From: Anaerolineae bacterium
Lineage (GTDB): Bacteria; Chloroflexota; Anaerolineae; Anaerolineales; E44-bin32
Reading direction: 5' to 3'
Assembly (NCBI GenBank): GCA_030673735.1
Contig: DAOVIK010000083.1
Span: 1 to 6,665, forward strand
DNA: 6,665 nt
Below, one piece after another: positions 1-5,242 of the stretch. Both the position numbers and the translations under genes were made by a program. The notes beneath the pieces are model-generated. The model was not told the DNA's origin. It was given only the letters and a program-made list of their open reading frames with translations, and ran no database searches. Numbering within the stretch: the stretch's first letter is position 1; each line of letters starts with the position of its first letter.

Positions 1-18
1 CAACTTTGATCTACCCAC
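1..18 (-). CDS. Start of an unidentified leftward gene (5' end only)
   Basis: Only six codons are inside the window, reading M(GTG)-G-R-S-K-L leftwards to the edge. The case for a gene rests on the near-perfect Shine-Dalgarno AAGGAGGT, which places GTG at the normal distance (5 nt after GGAGG), and on its position 67 bp downstream of the apgM stop on the same strand with no terminator between them. It would be the next gene of the apgM transcript. An alternative ATG lies at 33-31 in the same frame (M-K-E-V-I-V-G-R...), but it overlaps the Shine-Dalgarno and has none of its own. The product cannot be recognised from six residues. Another glycolytic enzyme would be a natural neighbour, but nothing in the sequence supports that. 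Confidence 0.4.
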
Positions 19-22
19 AATG

Positions 23-30
23 ACCTCCTT
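23..30 (-). promoter_or_regulatory. Strong ribosome binding site for the left-edge gene
   Basis: On the minus strand this reads AAGGAGGT, an eight-base match to the 16S rRNA anti-Shine-Dalgarno. It is the strongest such site seen in the window. GGAGG is followed by 5 nt and then GTG at 18-16. No gene on the plus strand explains the motif. Confidence 0.5.
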
Positions 31-85
31 CATGCAGTGCTGATGGATTCTAGTACCTGCCTGATGCAGCTCAATACTCGAGGCC

Positions 86-1297
86 CTATGCGCCGTACTT
101 TTCCAGCTTGCCGGCGTGCGCCATGAGCAGTGGCATGAGCTGAGCAGAGGGGAAGGTGCCCAAACCACCTTGGGCGCATTCTCGGTCACCGAAGACCTTG
201 CAGCGATCCGGACGAACGGTTGCGGGAGCCCAGAGAAGCACCGGCACCGGATGCCAGGAATGAACGCGCATCTGGGAAGGCGTGCTGTGGTCGCCGGTCA
301 CAGCGATTACGTCAGGCTCTAACGCAAGCAGGGGGGGCAGCGCAGCGTCGACACTCTCGATTGCCGCGACCTTGCCTTCGAAGTTGCCGTCCTCTCCCAT
401 GCTGTCCGGCTTCTTGATGTGCACGAAGAAGAAATCATGGCCGGTCCATATCTCGGCAGTAGCCGCGAATTCATCCTGGGGATCCTCCCCCGCAAAACTC
501 AGGATGTGCATACCAAGAAGATCGGTAATGCCCTTGTACATCGGGTAGACCGCGATGCAGGCCGCGCGCATGCCATACACATCCTGAAACTGAGGAAGGG
601 AAGGATTGGTCGAGAATCCGCGCAATGTAACGGCATTGGCGATAGTTCGCCCGGCGAGCGCCTTGCGAGCGTGTTCGATCCACGTGTTGATCAGCTCGGC
701 CGTGGGGCCGGCCTCGGGATTGAGAGCTTGGACGGGCAGCGGAGGTACGCCGGTCTTCTGGGGATCGGTGTCCGCGAGATCGGCATATAGCTTCTTCCCG
801 CGCATGACCACCACGAAGCGATACTCACGCACGGCGCGAACCTCGATGGAGACATCCGGCAACTCGATTTCATCCAGGAGCTTGACGATTGGTGCGGCAT
901 CCTCGGTGGGTATGCGCCCTGCTCGCCGGTCGGTGATGTTTCCCTTCTTATCAACCGTGCAGAAGTTCCCCCGTGCGGCCACGTCCCCTTCGGAAACATG
1001 CATGCCAACGCCCGCTGCTTCGAGCACGCCGCGCCCGATTTTAAAAGTCAGTGGCTCATATCCGAAAAGCGCCAAGTGAGCCGGGCCTGATCCTGGGGTG
1101 ATGCCTGGCAGAATGGGAACGATCTGACCGGTTGCCCCTTCGACTGCAAGGCGGTCCAGATTGGGGGTTTTTGCCGCTTCCAGTTCGGTCGGTCCAGAGG
1201 AGTCGAGCGGCAATCCGCCCAACCCGTCGATCACGAGGAGCACGATCTTGCTTTCCGTAGAACGGTGCAGTGCTTGCATCAAATCCAGGTCAGCCAT
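86..1297 (-). CDS. apgM: Cofactor-independent phosphoglycerate mutase, archaeal type (ApgM)
   Basis: This 403-aa cytosolic enzyme interconverts 3-phosphoglycerate and 2-phosphoglycerate without 2,3-bisphosphoglycerate, in glycolysis and gluconeogenesis. It belongs to the alkaline phosphatase metalloenzyme superfamily, archaeal ApgM branch, whose members are about 400 aa. Visible signatures are VIDGLGG with the first metal Asp (D24), GSGPAHLALFGYEP with the likely phospho-acceptor Ser70, KKPDSMGEDGNFE (295-307) with D298 and D303, TGDHSTP (334-340) with D336 and H337, and SWHPVP with H349. The C-terminus GGLGTFPSAQLMPLLMAHAGKLEKYGA-like tail is typical of ApgM. The frame is open back to 1393, but ATG at 1297 is chosen because GAGG lies 6 nt upstream and the only good promoter (-10 at 1370-1365) falls inside the longer version. 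Where many relatives have GHDG, this protein has GEDG (301-304), a variant also known to me from bacterial members. It is divergent from yvcK-gap-pgk and supplies the step after Pgk. Confidence 0.95.
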   Translation of the reverse strand: MADLDLMQALHRSTESKIVLLVIDGLGGLPLDSSGPTELEAAKTPNLDRLAVEGATGQIVPILPGITPGSGPAHLALFGYEPLTFKIGRGVLEAAGVGMHVSEGDVAARGNFCTVDKKGNITDRRAGRIPTEDAAPIVKLLDEIELPDVSIEVRAVREYRFVVVMRGKKLYADLADTDPQKTGVPPLPVQALNPEAGPTAELINTWIEHARKALAGRTIANAVTLRGFSTNPSLPQFQDVYGMRAACIAVYPMYKGITDLLGMHILSFAGEDPQDEFAATAEIWTGHDFFFVHIKKPDSMGEDGNFEGKVAAIESVDAALPPLLALEPDVIAVTGDHSTPSQMRVHSWHPVPVLLWAPATVRPDRCKVFGDRECAQGGLGTFPSAQLMPLLMAHAGKLEKYGA

Positions 1298-1302
1298 GCA
1301 CG

Positions 1303-1308
1303 ACCTCT
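1303..1308 (-). promoter_or_regulatory. Ribosome binding site that fixes the apgM start
   Basis: The minus strand reads AGAGGT here, and GAGG is 6 nt from ATG 1297. The upstream in-frame ATGs at 1321 and 1393 have no comparable motif, so this site decides the start. Confidence 0.65.
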
Positions 1309-1364
1309 TTCCGGGCTTCATGAGCAAGGTCGAACGCGTTGCTAGCGAGTGATCAGATGCGACG

Positions 1365-1393
1365 ATTATACCCAAGTGGGGATAGCACACCAA
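1365..1393 (-). promoter_or_regulatory. Promoter of apgM
   Basis: On the minus strand a consensus -10 box TATAAT (1370-1365) is preceded by a 17-nt spacer and a weaker -35 box TTGGTG (1393-1388, three of six matches). Transcription should begin near 1358, giving a leader of about 60 nt before the ATG at 1297. No convincing riboswitch or attenuator fold is seen in that leader; it holds only short palindromes such as GCTAGC and AACGCGTT. It lies back to back with the yvcK promoter, with 16 bp between the two -35 boxes. Confidence 0.7.
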
Positions 1394-1409
1394 TCACCCT
1401 CAGGCTTCG

Positions 1410-1438
1410 TTGACGCTCCTGTTCACCTTTGGTATAGT
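1410..1438 (+). promoter_or_regulatory. Promoter of the yvcK-gap-pgk operon
   Basis: TTGACG (1410-1415, five of six to consensus) is followed by a 17-nt spacer and TATAGT (1433-1438, five of six). This is the best overall promoter match found in the window. The predicted transcription start, about 7 nt after the -10 box, is 1445. That is also the GTG that best fits as the yvcK start codon, implying a leaderless transcript. No other obvious promoter is seen between yvcK, gap and pgk, so this one probably drives all three. Confidence 0.72.
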
Positions 1439-1444
1439 CGTGCC

Positions 1445-2812
1445 GTGAGTGGAAATTCCGAACGGCGGCAAAAGAATGGCCGCCCCACGGGCAGATGGCG
1501 CTCGCTGCGAGAATGGCTGAGACCAGGCCTGGGCGTAAAGCGGTGGCTGGTCTTGATGATCATCGGCACCGCGCTGATCGGCCTAGGTGTGGCCGTTGTG
1601 CTGCTGGACATCTATCGCAGATATCCGGGTTCTCCTTGGTTGGCTCTGCTGGCGTTGAGCGCTTGGCCGCGCTGGCTACGAGCGCTCGTGCTGGGCAGTG
1701 CCGGCCTCGGAGCTTTCCTTCTCGGCTTGATGCGCCTATACCGAACGCTGATGGCGCCTTACATGCGCGCTGGCAAGCCAATGTTCGATACAGTAGCCGA
1801 GCACAGGCGACTGGAGCGGGGGCCCAAGATCGTCGCCATCGGCGGCGGCACTGGCCTTGCCACGCTGTTGCGCGGTTTGAAGGAGTACTCCGGGAACCTA
1901 ACGGCAGTTGTGACCGTGGCCGATGATGGCGGCTCCTCAGGACGTTTGCGCCGTGATCTGGGCCTTCTTCCACCTGGAGATCTGCGCAATTGCCTCGCCG
2001 CACTTTCCGATGATGAGGACCTCATAACGCAGCTCTTCCAATACCGTTTTTCGGAAGGCGATGACCTCACGGGGCACTCCTTCGGTAATCTATTCATCGC
2101 CGCGCTTGCGGGAGCAACGGGAAGCTTCGATCAGGGCATTCTCGAGGCGGGAAGGGTGCTGGCGATTCGCGGGCGCGTGCTTCCTGCCACGCTGGCGGAT
2201 GTGTCGCTTGTGGGGGAGAAGAATCCCGAGCTCAATGCGCAGGCCGTGCGCATCAAGGGCGAAAGCAGCATCACTGCATATCCGGGCCGCATTCTTAGAG
2301 TGAACTTGGAGCCCGATTCCCCTCCGGCCTATCCCGAGGCCATTAGCGCCATATTGAACGCTGACATGATCGTCATCGGCCCAGGCAGTCTGTTCACGAG
2401 CGTGATCCCGCCGCTGCTCGTGAGAGATGTTCCAGAGGCTATTCAAGCCAGCAAAGCATTTAAGGTTCATGTATGCAACATGACGACGCAGCCCGGCGAA
2501 ACCGATGGCTTTGATGTCCAGGCGCATCTTCACTCCCTGGAGGAACATGTCGGTGAGGGATTGATCGATATGATGTTGCTGAACAATGATTTTACAGCCG
2601 ACCTCCCGGAGGGCGCGGCTTGGGTCGAGCTTTCTGCCCAGCCGAAGGTGATGGTTCCAACCTATGAAACCAATCTTGGCGGAATAGAGCCCCCAGGGCA
2701 GCATGACTCGTACGTGCTGGCCGAGAAGCTCGTGGCGCTACTGGAGGAGAAGACGGGCCCGCTCGAGATGCCACTGGCCGCACGTGACGAGCCACGAGGC
2801 AAACTGAATTAA
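1445..2812 (+). CDS. yvcK: Membrane-anchored YvcK-family (gluconeogenesis factor) protein
   Basis: This 455-aa protein has an added N-terminus. Residues 1-33 are basic and soluble, two hydrophobic segments lie at about 34-56 and 78-98, and the YvcK/CofD-like domain runs from about 128 to 440. Family motifs are GGGTGL (133-138), ADDGGSSGR (159-167), PPGDLRN (176-182), HSFGN (211-215), GPGSLFTSVIP (312-322) and TQPGET (348-353). The family binds UDP-sugars such as UDP-GlcNAc. In Bacillus, Listeria and mycobacteria it is needed for growth on gluconeogenic carbon and for envelope integrity. Firmicute YvcK lacks the membrane segments. The short loop between them predicts a hairpin with the catalytic-like domain in the cytoplasm. 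GTG 1445 is chosen because the promoter (-35 at 1410, -10 at 1433) lies inside the longer frame that begins with GTG 1349; no Shine-Dalgarno precedes 1445, consistent with a leaderless message. It is the first gene of the probable operon, 38 bp before gap. The usual Firmicute neighbours (rapZ/yvcJ, whiA) are not present. Confidence 0.9.
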   Translation: MSGNSERRQKNGRPTGRWRSLREWLRPGLGVKRWLVLMIIGTALIGLGVAVVLLDIYRRYPGSPWLALLALSAWPRWLRALVLGSAGLGAFLLGLMRLYRTLMAPYMRAGKPMFDTVAEHRRLERGPKIVAIGGGTGLATLLRGLKEYSGNLTAVVTVADDGGSSGRLRRDLGLLPPGDLRNCLAALSDDEDLITQLFQYRFSEGDDLTGHSFGNLFIAALAGATGSFDQGILEAGRVLAIRGRVLPATLADVSLVGEKNPELNAQAVRIKGESSITAYPGRILRVNLEPDSPPAYPEAISAILNADMIVIGPGSLFTSVIPPLLVRDVPEAIQASKAFKVHVCNMTTQPGETDGFDVQAHLHSLEEHVGEGLIDMMLLNNDFTADLPEGAAWVELSAQPKVMVPTYETNLGGIEPPGQHDSYVLAEKLVALLEEKTGPLEMPLAARDEPRGKLN

Positions 2813-2837
2813 TCCCGCATGACGTACAGTGCATAGA

Positions 2838-2843
2838 GAGGAG
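2838..2843 (+). promoter_or_regulatory. Ribosome binding site that fixes the gap start
   Basis: GAGGAG lies 7 nt before ATG 2851. An in-frame GTG at 2845 would leave only 1 nt of spacing and add two residues before the conserved MAIRVGINGFGRIGR start, so ATG 2851 is preferred. Confidence 0.7.
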
Positions 2844-2850
2844 TGTGACG

Positions 2851-3882
2851 ATGGCGATCCGGGTGGGGATCAACGGGTTCGGGCGCATTGGGCGTCAGTT
2901 GGTCAGGGTCATGTACCAGTACCACCCTGGCGAATTCGATGTCGTGGGGATCAATGATTTATACGACACCAAGACTAATGCGCATCTATTCAAATATGAC
3001 ACCAACTATGGCAAGTATGAGGGAAGCGTCGAGATTGCCGGCAATGACATCGTGATCGATGGCGATCGCCTCCGGGTGCTCCAAGAGCGTGATCCACGCA
3101 AGCTTCCCTGGAAAGATCTAGGGGCTCAGATTGTATTTGAAGCAACCGGCGTCTTTCGCGATGCAAAGAGCACCAAGGATAAGCCCGGCGCATCGGCGCA
3201 TATTAAAGATGGAGGCGCCGAGAAGGTTATCATCACCGCTCCGGCAAAGAACGAAGACCTGACAGTGGTGATAGGCGTGAACGACAAACTCTATGATCCA
3301 GCCAGCCATCATGTCGTATCCAACGCATCCTGCACCACCAACTGCCTCGCGCCGGTGGCGAAGATCGTGCATGAGAAGCTGGGGATCGCGCGTGGAATGA
3401 TGACCACAGTTCATGCCTACACAAACGATCAGAAGATCCTCGATTTGGCTCACAGGGATCTGCGCCGCGCGCGGGCTGCCGCTCTGAACATCATTCCCAC
3501 CACGACCGGCGCCGCCAAGGCAGTTGCCAAGGTGATCCCCGAGCTAGAAGGCAAGTTCACCGGGTTTGCCCTGCGGGTACCCACACCAACCGTTTCATTG
3601 GTGGATTTCGTGGCCGAACTGGAGACGCCAACCACGGCAGAGGACCTGAATGCGATCTTCAAGGAGGCCGCGGCAGGAGAACTGGAAGGGATCCTGGGCT
3701 ATAGCGACGAGCCACTGGTTTCGATTGATCTGAAGGGGGATCCTCGCTCGTCGATCGTCGATGGGCTTTCGACGATGGTGCTGGGGGGCAATCTGGCCAA
3801 GATCGTTGCATGGTATGACAATGAATGGTCTTATTCGGTCCGCACAATAGACCTTGCACTGATCATGGGCAAAGCGCTTTAA
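2851..3882 (+). CDS. gap: Type I glyceraldehyde-3-phosphate dehydrogenase, NAD-dependent
   Basis: This 343-aa enzyme is full length for the family. It is a cytosolic homotetramer by family knowledge and converts glyceraldehyde-3-phosphate, NAD+ and phosphate to 1,3-bisphosphoglycerate, reversibly. The N-terminal Rossmann fold opens with INGFGRIGR (7-15). GINDLYD places an acidic residue (D37) at the end of the second strand, as in NAD-preferring forms. The catalytic signature ASCTTNCLAP (159-168) holds nucleophile Cys161, paired with His188 in TTVHAYT. The C-terminal catalytic domain includes DLRRARAAALNIIPTTTGAAKAV and ends with the WYDNEWSYSVR motif (321-331). All key residues are present. 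Leu-Asn-Ile-Ile-Pro in the region that helps set coenzyme choice also fits NAD rather than the NADP-preferring gluconeogenic type, although specificity cannot be settled by eye. It sits between yvcK (38 bp upstream) and pgk (26 bp downstream), most likely cotranscribed. Confidence 0.97.
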   Translation: MAIRVGINGFGRIGRQLVRVMYQYHPGEFDVVGINDLYDTKTNAHLFKYDTNYGKYEGSVEIAGNDIVIDGDRLRVLQERDPRKLPWKDLGAQIVFEATGVFRDAKSTKDKPGASAHIKDGGAEKVIITAPAKNEDLTVVIGVNDKLYDPASHHVVSNASCTTNCLAPVAKIVHEKLGIARGMMTTVHAYTNDQKILDLAHRDLRRARAAALNIIPTTTGAAKAVAKVIPELEGKFTGFALRVPTPTVSLVDFVAELETPTTAEDLNAIFKEAAAGELEGILGYSDEPLVSIDLKGDPRSSIVDGLSTMVLGGNLAKIVAWYDNEWSYSVRTIDLALIMGKAL

Positions 3883-3908
3883 GCGGACGGCCTGCCGGGA
3901 ATCTGGCA

Positions 3909-5108
3909 ATGTACAAGAAGAAGACCATTCGGGATATCAGCTTCAGAGGTCGACGTGTGCTGGTGCGCGTCGACTTCAATGTTCCATTGCATGAAGGCGC
4001 GATTCAATCCGACACGCGCATCAAAGCTTCCCTCCCAACGCTGAACCACCTCGCCGACGGCGGCGCGGCGGTAATTCTCTGCTCTCACTTGGGACGGCCC
4101 AAGGGCAAGAAGGACCCTGCGCTTTCTTTGAGGCCGGTATCTGAGCGCCTGGGTGAGTTGGTGGACCATAGTGTCCATTTCACAGAGGACTGCATCGGTC
4201 GTGAGGCTCTGGAGGGGGCAAGAGCCCTTCCACCGGGGGAATTGTTGCTTCTCGAGAACACTCGCTTCCACCCTGGAGAGACCGCCAACAACTCGGATTT
4301 CGCTGCGCAACTGGCATCGCACGGAGAGCTGCTTGTGAACGATGCCTTCGGGACTGCGCATCGAAGGCATGCGTCAAATGTGGGAGTTGCGCAGTACCTT
4401 CCGGCAGTCGCCGGCTTCCTGCTTGAGAAGGAACTTGCCTATTTGGGGGATGCGCTTGAGAGTCCCGAGCATCCGTTTGTGGCCATCTTGGGTGGAGCTA
4501 AGATAAGCGACAAGATCGCCGTCGTTACGAGATTGCTCGAACGCGCTGACACATTGCTGGTTGGCGGAGGCATGGCCAACGCCTTCCTGGAATCCCAGGG
4601 ACACTCCCTGGGCGGTTCGGCGTCCGAAGCAGAAATTGTGAGGACAGCCGCTGAGCTGCTCGAAAAGGGAGGCGATCAAATCAAGCTACCGGTTGATCTG
4701 GTGGTGGCTGATTCGTTTGGCGAGGACGCGAATCACAAGATGGTCGCGGTGAACGAGGTTCCGGAAGGCTGGCTGGCGCTGGACATCGGCCAGGAGACAG
4801 TTGCCATGTTTGCTGCTGCTCTCAAGGGAGCGCACACAGTTGTATGGAACGGGCCAATGGGCGTCTACGAGTTCAAGCCCTTCGCCAACGGAACATTTGC
4901 CATCGCGCGTGCGGTTGCGTCCTGCGAAGGCACTACGATCGTGGGCGGCGGAAGCTCGGCCGATGCGGTCGCGCTTGCGGGTGTCGCAGATCAGATCGAC
5001 CACGTTTCCACTGGGGGGGGAGCCTCGCTCATGATGTTGGAAGGCAAGGAATTGCCGGGGGTGAGCGTGTTGCTCGATAGAGGGGCAAAGCTTCCGGGTT
5101 GGGAATAG
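3909..5108 (+). CDS. pgk: Phosphoglycerate kinase
   Basis: This 399-aa monomeric two-domain enzyme transfers phosphate between 1,3-bisphosphoglycerate and ADP, making ATP and 3-phosphoglycerate. The N-terminal substrate domain shows VRVDFNVP (19-26; D22, N24), TRIKASLPTL with R37, SHLGRPKG (59-66) and LLENTRFHPGE (114-124, R119), followed by NDAFGTAHRRHAS (144-156). The C-terminal nucleotide domain shows ILGGAKISDK (193-202, K198), LLVGGGMANAFL (216-227), VWNGPMGVYEF (312-322, E321) and STGGGASLMMLEGKELPGV (367-385). In the nucleotide-binding GGGDS motif, the Asp is replaced by Ser (GGGSS, 346-350), a change I recall in other non-Firmicute lineages as GGGST. ATG 3909 is chosen because MYKKKTIRDISFRGRRVLVRVDFNVP is the usual family start; the frame continues upstream into gap without conserved sequence. 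The Shine-Dalgarno is weak (GGGA, 8 nt away), so translation may be coupled to gap, whose stop is 26 bp upstream. Confidence 0.97.
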   Translation: MYKKKTIRDISFRGRRVLVRVDFNVPLHEGAIQSDTRIKASLPTLNHLADGGAAVILCSHLGRPKGKKDPALSLRPVSERLGELVDHSVHFTEDCIGREALEGARALPPGELLLLENTRFHPGETANNSDFAAQLASHGELLVNDAFGTAHRRHASNVGVAQYLPAVAGFLLEKELAYLGDALESPEHPFVAILGGAKISDKIAVVTRLLERADTLLVGGGMANAFLESQGHSLGGSASEAEIVRTAAELLEKGGDQIKLPVDLVVADSFGEDANHKMVAVNEVPEGWLALDIGQETVAMFAAALKGAHTVVWNGPMGVYEFKPFANGTFAIARAVASCEGTTIVGGGSSADAVALAGVADQIDHVSTGGGASLMMLEGKELPGVSVLLDRGAKLPGWE

Positions 5109-5242
5109 TAGAAGAGTAGTGATTGATTCCGATGGGATACGATATGTATCCGGATATATTCGATTCGGGGCCTACCTTGAGAACGTAACGTCAATGCGAG
5201 CGCTTTCGTTCTTTGGTTGGCGCATCATTGCATGGGGACGAA
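5109..5242 (+). other. Intergenic region between pgk and the kinase gene
   Basis: These 134 bp have no recognisable terminator: no GC-rich hairpin is followed by a T run after the pgk TAG. They hold the palindromic block at 5135-5160. TATATT (5155-5160) resembles a -10 box, but there is no good -35 at 16-18 nt, and TTGAGA (5177-5182) has no matching -10. It is therefore undecided whether the kinase has its own promoter or is read through from pgk. A short frame of 22 codons plus stop (ATG 5194 to TGA 5262) runs into the kinase gene and is not called as a gene. Confidence 0.5.
5135..5160. repeat. Overlapping palindromes upstream of the kinase gene, possible operator
   Basis: GGATAC (5135-5140) and GTATCC (5146-5151) form an inverted repeat around GATAT. 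The right arm is also part of the perfect 10-bp palindrome TATCCGGATA (5147-5156), which extends to 16 bp (5144-5159) with one mismatched pair. The TATATT box at 5155-5160 overlaps its right side. The short stems and lack of a T run make a terminator unlikely. A binding site for a dimeric regulator is possible but unproven. Confidence 0.35.

Noticed and set aside
606..1079. 157-codon open frame on the plus strand, antisense to apgM
   Set aside because: A low-complexity Ser/Arg/Pro/Thr-rich product without motifs, fully covered by apgM; a shadow frame.
1298..1393. Longer apgM reading frame beginning with ATG at 1393 (32 extra residues)
   Set aside because: The added part contains the TATAAT promoter, has no family similarity and no Shine-Dalgarno; ATG 1297 has GAGG 6 nt upstream.
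1349..1444. Longer yvcK frame beginning with GTG at 1349
   Set aside because: It would span the TTGACG/TATAGT promoter of its own operon and overlap the apgM promoter and leader. The residues (M-I-R-C-D-D-Y...) look like translated intergenic DNA.
2090..2704. 204-codon open frame antisense to yvcK
   Set aside because: It lies wholly within a strongly conserved gene, its product has no recognisable motif, and it fits the codon bias shadow of the plus-strand gene.
2813..2850. Separate promoter or terminator between yvcK and gap
   Set aside because: The 38 bp hold only a Shine-Dalgarno; no hairpin with a T run and no paired -35/-10 boxes are visible.
3825..3908. Longer pgk frame starting inside gap
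   Set aside because: The 28 extra residues are an out-of-frame reading of the gap 3' end; the conserved Pgk N-terminus begins at ATG 3909.
3879..4370. 163-codon open frame antisense to pgk
   Set aside because: Fully inside pgk, with no start signal or motif; a shadow frame.
5194..5225. ATGCG...CGCAT inverted repeat before the kinase gene as a terminator
   Set aside because: A 5-bp stem with a 22-nt loop and no T run is not a credible terminator or stable structure.
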